DNA from: Tubiluchus corallicola
Taxonomy: Eukaryota > Priapulida > Priapulimorpha > Priapulimorphida > Tubiluchidae
Length of the DNA stretch: 64,000 bases
Assembly: GCA_030141605.1 (NCBI GenBank)
Contig: JAQGDQ010000462.1
Coordinates: 1-64,000 of the forward strand
Direction of reading: 5' to 3'
Positions 59,101 through 64,000 of the stretch are shown piece by piece. Every line of letters starts with the position of its first letter. The stretch's first letter is position 1. Made by a program: the position numbers and the translations under genes. The notes under the pieces were generated by a model. That model was not told the origin of the DNA and did not search any database. It saw only the letters and a program-made list of their open reading frames with translations.

Positions 59101-60809
59101 CAAAGTTAAAAACATTAGTCATACAGCTTATACGCATAACTGAGGATTGCATGACTGAATTTTGAATATTGTGAATTGATGATATTTGGAATTAATTTGT
59201 ATTGATCGATTTTCACGATCTGACTATGCACGTGAACTATTATTAGCATCTAGAGAATTGGGTTTTTTATTATGATGAAATCAATATGCACCTTTTGTCT
59301 CGAAAATTGTAAACAATGTTGGACAGAAGAAGTACAAAAATTCCAAATAAGATAATCTCCTTCAATATCTTATCCATGAATCGGTCATGTAGACGACGTT
59401 TTCTATCAAGTTCTATCAACTTTTGCTCCGGAGGCCGGTATGTTCGTCGCCTCTCTGAGATCCTGAAAAGAAAGTAGTTTAACTTACATCAAATGTCAGA
59501 CCACTCACATAACAACTTACTATCCTGTACACTACGAATGAGAATGTGTTAATTGTATCAGATAACTGAGTGCTTCTGGCACATGGTTGAGCTATACTGG
59601 GTATCAGATAGGGGTGAGATTTCCTTACCATAATGCAAATTCAAATAGAAGTCGAATTTCGAAGATCATGCATATTACGTGATTTTATTCTGCAGCAAAA
59701 GCACTAATAATTTGTATAATAATTAAATTGCAGCTAAGCTTTGCTGATTGTGTGCAGTTTCAAACGTTTTAACGATAAAGAATGTATGTAGTTGATTCGT
59801 AGTGATGAGTTTTTCAAATCTATATTTCTCGATGGAAATCGAATTCGAACAAAAAAGAACTGGATCGAATCAAATACAAAAATTCCTTGCTCACCTCTAG
59901 TATATGTATATATATATACATATATTAAGTGAATTTTCTGTGTGAAATGTTTCTGTGTTTAAAACGCTATTATCATACAACAGAGTAGGTAAAATATGAA
60001 ACAAACTGTTGCAAATTTTCTGATTTTCTTACAGACCTTTCATGCTCTTCTAGCAGTTCTTGTTGCACATACTCTTCGTCTTGCTGTAACGGTACATCAG
60101 TTAGAGCACGTGGCAGTTCATTTGGCTGTTTAAATATAAATGTTAACATCACTGCCATTATTAAAACTTTTATCGGTTGTGAGAGGAAGATGCTTTCTAT
60201 GACGCTGGTCAACATTGAATACAGCCAGGCAACACTTTTTGAATAACCAAACTTTAGACCATAAAGCATCACTAAGTAGCTGCAGACGAGAGACAAACCC
60301 AGGGCAAGTGTCCAACCAATAATGGCACACCATTGTGGTAAATTAAATGCTGGGTTACCATAAACGTCTTTTCCAAAAACCAAAGAGAATGGAAAAGGTA
60401 TGGTTTTTGTTGTAGTTACGTCAAAACTGTAACGTACAGAGAGTTTCCTTGGTATTTCCTCAACGAATATTTCTTTGTCATCACAGGGAACAGTTTCTTC
60501 TTCCACGTCTATGCTAGCAGCTTCTTCCTCTTCCTCTTCATTTTCAACCTCTTTTAATGCTTCCATCCAATGGCGATCGGGCACTATAGAGAATTTAGGT
60601 GCATAAATGCCACTTGCAAAAGCAGCCAGGTGAGTCTCACTCGCACCTGCTTCCTCATGAATTAAACGAAGGTAATGAAGCCAAGTTCTTAAATTGTTCT
60701 TTATTTTTCTAGTTCCATCGTACAGTTCTTTTGAGCATGCTGCCTCTTCCTGCTTGAGGCTCAACCACTCTTTGTGCATTTGTAATACAGACATTCTCCT
60801 TTTCTTCTC
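49109..60809 (-). CDS. Polycystin-1-family membrane protein, C-terminal six exons
   Basis: The exons (minus strand) are 60809-60037, 59462-59292, 58987-58912, 56354-56189, 55488-55306 and 50154-49109. They total 2415 bases (804 codons plus stop), and all phases agree. In order they encode a polar stretch with an acidic run, paired membrane helices ([43 protein letters not shown]), the first channel-type helix ([15 protein letters not shown]), the extracellular polycystin domain ([51 protein letters not shown]) and five more helices. The pore region has VRAGRD where PKD2 channels have an LGD filter, which fits a PKD1-type subunit. The 5' part (PLAT, GAIN, ectodomain) lies beyond the window. 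Introns hold a BEL/Pao remnant and LINE B. Confidence 0.9.
50155..50900. other. Polycystin intron, part downstream of LINE B
   Basis: AT-rich with a short CA-rich stretch (about 50720-50765). No gene is seen. Confidence 0.4.
51979..52752 (+). repeat. 258-bp in-frame triplication inside LINE B
   Basis: Three consecutive 258-bp (86-codon) units start at 51979, 52237 and 52495. Each runs from [14 protein letters not shown] to [12 protein letters not shown]. Units two and three are almost identical (HSLVNK, KRHRN, TVIKA) and differ from unit one (RSLVNK, KRYRN, TVTKA). The unit lies between endonuclease and RT and keeps the frame. Confidence 0.97.
52905..53310. mobile_element. 406-bp solo LTR inserted in LINE B
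   Basis: The insert begins TGTTTGGGC and ends CCTTGACA, and is flanked by AGTAC at 52900-52904 and 53311-53315. Removing it with one AGTAC gives TTATTAGTACAGTAACAG, which matches LINE B fragments at 13140 and 15500 that lack the insert. Five-base duplications and TG/CA ends indicate an LTR retrotransposon. No coding region is present. Confidence 0.85.
55306..55488 (-). CDS. Polycystin exon: extracellular domain, middle
   Basis: A 183-bp phase 1-1 exon encoding [25 protein letters not shown] and [15 protein letters not shown], as expected between RLRQLR and YYSGGGY. The acceptor is attaag, which is weak. Confidence 0.75.
55489..56188. other. Polycystin intron
   Basis: AT-rich non-coding sequence with nothing recognised. 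Confidence 0.5.
56189..56354 (-). CDS. Polycystin exon: extracellular domain, RLRQLR motif
   Basis: A 166-bp exon encoding [30 protein letters not shown] and [12 protein letters not shown]. The RLRQxR motif is a polycystin signature. Flanks are atgatag and gtacgt. Confidence 0.88.
56735..56959 (-). mobile_element. BEL/Pao 3' LTR
   Basis: 225 bp starting TGTAACTGC and ending GTTACA on the minus strand, immediately after a purine tract. No partner LTR is seen near 58.8 kb. Confidence 0.65.
57172..58665 (-). pseudogene. BEL/Pao integrase, frameshifted and catalytically altered
   Basis: 497 open codons. A zinc-binding N-terminus ([11 protein letters not shown] then CRRCRH) is followed by the core with the first Asp in VGVDCFGPF, then RSYHGTN where the family has an Asp-containing SDxGTN motif, then Glu in GGCWERMI. 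The frame begins by frameshift after DDASG and loses its C-terminus by frameshift near 57300, where the true end ([25 protein letters not shown]) is in another frame. Three defects make it non-functional. Confidence 0.85.
58912..58987 (-). CDS. Polycystin exon: start of extracellular domain
   Basis: A 76-bp exon encoding [17 protein letters not shown] and ending KFSE. The acceptor is atttgtag and the donor gtaagt. Confidence 0.75.
58988..59291. other. Polycystin intron
   Basis: A 304-bp AT-rich intron with donor gtgcat and acceptor atttgtag. Nothing else is seen. Confidence 0.5.
59292..59462 (-). CDS. Polycystin exon: first channel-type helix
   Basis: A 171-bp exon encoding [16 protein letters not shown] and [20 protein letters not shown], then YNFRDK. 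This matches the conserved basic-then-hydrophobic start of the polycystin channel region. Confidence 0.8.
59463..60036. other. Polycystin intron
   Basis: A 574-bp AT-rich intron with a short TATATA palindrome near 59903-59924. Confidence 0.5.
60037..60809 (-). CDS. Polycystin exon: cytoplasmic loop and membrane helices
   Basis: A 773-bp exon after acceptor tttcag. It encodes HKEWLSL, a run of Glu ([11 protein letters not shown]), then [28 protein letters not shown] and [13 protein letters not shown]. The donor is either gtctgt (60036, used in my phase count) or the more canonical gtaaga four bases downstream. Confidence 0.85.
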
Positions 60810-61053
60810 CTGAAATAAACGTCACAATCAAAATATTTAATGCAACCATTAGCTGACTAAAACAGATTAACTAACACAGCCTTGTGATGATTGCCATATG
60901 GTAATATACCAATAAGTACAAATGCCTTTGTTAAGCAGATTTTCTAATATTTCTATGTACTAAAAAGTAAAAAAATCGTAATTTTGTTTCGAAAAGTAAC
61001 TGAATCATTAAACTAAATCAACGTAAATTAAGTTTGACACTCGCCAGTGATAA

Positions 61054-61948
61054 ATGTCGACAGGAACAAGAAGTAGAGCACGTTTACTGACTGTACTTGG
61101 TGACGTTGTTACACAAGCTACACCAGAAATGGGAAATGAATATGAAATTAACTCGTACCATGCAGAAGATGAAGACCACTCCCCAGAAAGTGAATGTGGA
61201 ATAGAGGACACAGAGGATTTTGATCTTCAAGCTACTCTCAAAGTGCTAGTAAAGCAAGTTAAAGCAGTTAATCACAAGGTAACCAGAATCGATAAAAAAA
61301 CTGAAGACATAGAAAAATCCCAGCAGTTCATCTCAGATAGCTTTGAGACGATGAAACATGAACTTGCATCAGCACGCCAAGAAATCAATATCTTGAAGAC
61401 AAAAAATAATGCATTATCAGCTACAGTTGAAAAACTAGAAAAAACTATAAAGGACAAGGATCTGGAAATTGATAGTCTGGACCAATACAGTAGGCGTGAC
61501 TGCGTTGAGATTTCAGGTGTGCCGTTGACTAAGGATGAGAATGTTTCTGATATAGTTCTGTCCATTGCTCTGAACATGGATATCCCACTTGATAGGAACG
61601 ACATTAGTACAGCCCATAGGCTTCCACCGCCTAAGCGAGGAGGAAAAACCAAAGATAGTGGTGAAGTTCACTCGTAGGCTTGTCCGCGATCAGTTTTATG
61701 ACAGCCGGAAAAAAACTGGAAAAACAGGTCATCTTACTAGTGCCAACTACACCATAGACAATCAGATCTACATCAATGAGCTTCTCACGACGAAACGAAG
61801 GTCCCTTTTTCTCAAATGTCTAGAATTCAAGAGAAACCACAACTACAAGTACATTTGGACTAAATATGGTAGAATTTTTATTCGAGCCAGTGACAATAGT
61901 AATACTGTTGAAGTTCAGAGGGAGGACGACTTGAACACCCTAAAATAA
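61054..61948 (+). pseudogene. LINE D ORF1 (coiled coil plus RNA-binding-like domain), frameshifted
   Basis: Starts MSTGTRSRARLL. A coiled coil spans about residues 60-145 (KVTRIDKKTEDIEKS, ILKTKNNALSATVEKLEKT). It is followed by LDQYSRRDCVEISGVP and STAHRLPPP. A one-base shift in the A run near 61655 moves the rest (IVVKFTRRLVRDQFYDSRKK, IYINELLTTKRRSLF, YKYIWTKYGRIFIRAS) to another frame. This arrangement is typical of CR1/L2-type ORF1 proteins, which coat the element RNA. Confidence 0.8.
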
Positions 61949-61994
61949 AGACTTAGATGAGTAAATCCTGTTAGTTACATTTTATTAGATAGTT

Positions 61995-62408
61995 ATGGTT
62001 TACCCATGCACTTTTTGTCTACACAATTGCAAAAATAATCAATTTAGTATTTTCTGTGACATCTGCAAATGTTGGACGCACTTAAAATGCACAAGCTTAA
62101 CAAGAGAGCAATTTGTGACTTTATCAGAAACTTCTGATGTCTATTACTGTTTAAAATGCATTAATGAAGTTATGCCGTTTCAAAACATAGAAGACGAGGA
62201 TTTGTCAATTAATTTCTCACATTTTGTTAATGTTGAAGATATCGAGCAAATAACTACTGCTTTGGAAGAATATCTTTCTCCAAATCCTAACAAAGCTGAT
62301 TCTTATGATCCTGATCATCATTCGGTTAAGTTCACATGTAATTATTATAAACTTGAATCTCTAAAGAATGACATCAATCTCAATCCAGATAAAATGATTT
62401 TTTGTTAG
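61995..62408 (+). pseudogene. LINE D ORF2 start: PHD-like zinc finger
   Basis: Cys pairs CTFCLHNC, CDICKCW, THLKC and YYCLKC follow the Cys4-His-Cys3 PHD pattern. A one-base loss in the T run near 62400 separates it from the endonuclease, which begins LVHMNTNSLTKNY. Confidence 0.75.
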
Positions 62409-63100
62409 TCCATATGAATACGAATAGTTTAACCAAAAATTACTCGAGTATGCTCGATGTACTTTGTTATTTTTCACAGGCCCCTGATTTTATCGCCATC
62501 AGTGAAACTCGTATAAAAGCTCATCAACCTTTTTTATGTTCTCTCCCCGGCTACACTTATATTTCGGTAACTAATGCAGGTGGTGTAGCCTTATATATTA
62601 AAACTTCTATAGACTTTCAAATTAAAAGAAATTTGAAAATAGAATGTGATAAGGTGATAAATGATACCTTGCCCCCTGTGCATAGCCATATTCAGGTTGA
62701 ACATCTTTTTGTAGAATTGTCAACAAAATTTTCTAGTAAAAATATTATTTTTGGGGTGATCTATCGCCACCCAAACACTCCACTCAGACATTTTCATGAA
62801 GAGATGGACAATCTTCTGAATAAAATCAGCAAAACAGATAAATTGGCCTATGTGTGCGGAGATATTATTATCGACTTATTAGAGTATGACTCTAAGCAAT
62901 GTGTTCAGGACTATACCAATATGCTTTTTGCCAATTACTTTACACCATTGATTACTAAGCCTACACGTTTTTCTTCTACAGCTAAAACACTTATTGACCA
63001 TATTTACACTCCCCTTCTTCCCCCATTTATGCTGGTGTAGTCCTGAACCAAGTATCAGATCACCTACCTGTTTTTACCATTTGTAAAAATTCTTACTTAT
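62402..63100 (+). pseudogene. LINE D endonuclease domain, frameshifted
   Basis: An apurinic-endonuclease-like fold: APDFIAISETRIK, GGVALYIKTS, FGVIYRHPNTP, VCGDIIIDLL (normally GDxN), KTLIDHIYT. After a shift near 63020 comes VVLNQVSDHLPVF. Loss of the Asn in the GDxN motif suggests decay. Confidence 0.78.
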
Positions 63101-63239
63101 TGAAAAAACAAGCAAAAATCAGGAAACGAAAGTTGAATAATATTAATTCTGCAAGTTTTTTAAATGACCTAAATCAAGCATTTATGGAAGCAGGAGTTGA
63201 AGACAATAGCGATATAAATCAAGCATTTAACGATTTTTT

Positions 63240-64000
63240 TCGTCTTTCACGAATGTTCTGGATGCTCATGCACCTATAATTACATTAAGCAGGAAACAAA
63301 CAGTTACATTTCAAAAACCCTGGCTTACATCTGGCATACTTACGTCTATCAAGATACGTAGTCGAATGTTCAAGACACATAAATTATCTAATTCTCTCTA
63401 CAAGCAGCAACTTTATAGGGCCTACTCTAATAAATTAAATCATATAAAAGATTTAGCCAAAAAGAAATATTATGAATACCAGTTTCAAATTAATCAAAAC
63501 AATGTTAAAAAAACCTGGACCATTATTAATAATATAATTGGCAGAAAAAACAAACAAATGCAAATTCCTAAGAAACTAGTGTACAATGGGAATTCCTCAT
63601 CTGATCCTGGAACTATTGCTAACATGTTCAATGAATTTTTCCAATCTGTGGGTAATAAAATGGCAGCTAATATCCCGCTTAATCCTAATGATTTTAGAAC
63701 ATACCTTTCGAATCCAAATTGCAACACCTTCTTTTTAAATCCAGTAGTAGGAATTGAAATAAAAACACTTATTAATAATCTCAGTGATTCAAAAGCAAAT
63801 GGACCTGAAGACATTCCAATAAGAATCTATAAATTGACAAAAGACGTTATTACACCGATACTAGTTACTTTAATTAATAAGTCTTTCACAGTAGGCATAT
63901 TTCCCGAAATTTTGAAAATTTCCAAAATCATTCCTATTTATAAAGCAAGCTCGCCAGATAATCCATCAAACTACCGACCAATTTCATTATTATCTCCTAT
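63240..64000 (+). pseudogene. LINE D linker and start of reverse transcriptase
   Basis: After a frameshift near 63240: PWLTSGILTSIKIRSRMF, NNVKKTWTIINNIIG, NMFNEFFQSVGNKMA, SDSKANGPEDIPIRIYKL and KIIPIYKASSPDNPSNYRPI. The catalytic palm lies beyond the window. Confidence 0.8.

Larger units (their letters stand above)
61000..64000 (+). mobile_element. LINE D: CR1-like element with ORF1 and ORF2, runs off window
   Basis: ORF1 lies at 61054-61948 and ORF2 starts near 61995. ORF2 has a PHD-like zinc finger, an endonuclease (62402-63100), a linker and the start of the RT (NNIIGRKNKQ, DSKANGPEDIPIRIY, SKIIPIYKASSPDNPSNYRP). At least four single-base frameshifts, several in homopolymers (61655, 62400, about 63020, 63240), break it. 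It is inserted upstream of the polycystin exon at 60809, opposite in strand, probably in an intron. Confidence 0.88.

Overview
The window is AT-rich eukaryotic DNA from an animal. It has spliced genes with GT/AG introns of hundreds to thousands of bases, CUB and immunoglobulin-like domains, a polycystin-1-type channel gene, and many non-LTR, BEL/Pao and cut-and-paste transposons. The domain set and repeat load suggest a non-vertebrate, possibly marine, metazoan. The sequence alone does not let me name the species.

Positions 10-28017 form a giant inverted repeat. The left arm (10-13867) and right arm (14844-28017) face each other across a spacer of about 1 kb. Each arm carries, from outside in: part of a long terminal repeat (LTR), a decayed LINE (LINE A), the 3' exons of a cell-surface receptor gene, an intronic 36-bp minisatellite, and a fragment of a second LINE (LINE B). 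The outer 3 kb is almost identical between arms. Some inner introns differ by roughly a tenth of bases or more by eye.

The right arm belongs to a complete 14-exon minus-strand gene running from a signal-peptide exon at 38723 to a stop at 16872. Exon phases agree throughout and give 992 codons plus stop: signal peptide, CUB1, CUB2, CUB3, Ig1, CUB4, Ig2, a third beta-sandwich-like domain, a membrane helix and a short tail. The left arm has an inverted copy of the last eight exons (3595-12259, plus strand), still open, but without the signal peptide, CUB1, CUB2 and the first half of CUB3 inside the window.

From 28 to 31 kb, the large intron inside CUB3 holds LINE A, split by a 1423-bp solo LTR and a 496-bp pogo/Tigger-like MITE. 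From 39 to 46.6 kb I see mostly non-coding DNA with tandem repeats and one weak Cys-rich reading frame. An RTE-like LINE lies at 46.6-48.9 kb.

From 49.1 to 60.8 kb, six phase-consistent minus-strand exons encode the C-terminal 804 residues of a polycystin-1-family membrane protein. Its introns have been invaded by a CR1-like LINE (LINE B, itself carrying a 406-bp solo LTR and an in-frame 258-bp triplication) and a BEL/Pao remnant. Its 5' exons lie beyond the window. A CR1-like LINE with an ORF1 and a PHD-finger-like segment fills 61-64 kb and runs off the end.

The two host genes are both on the minus strand and are not obviously functionally linked. The most notable feature is the inverted duplication of a modular CUB/Ig receptor and the fold-back junction at its edge.
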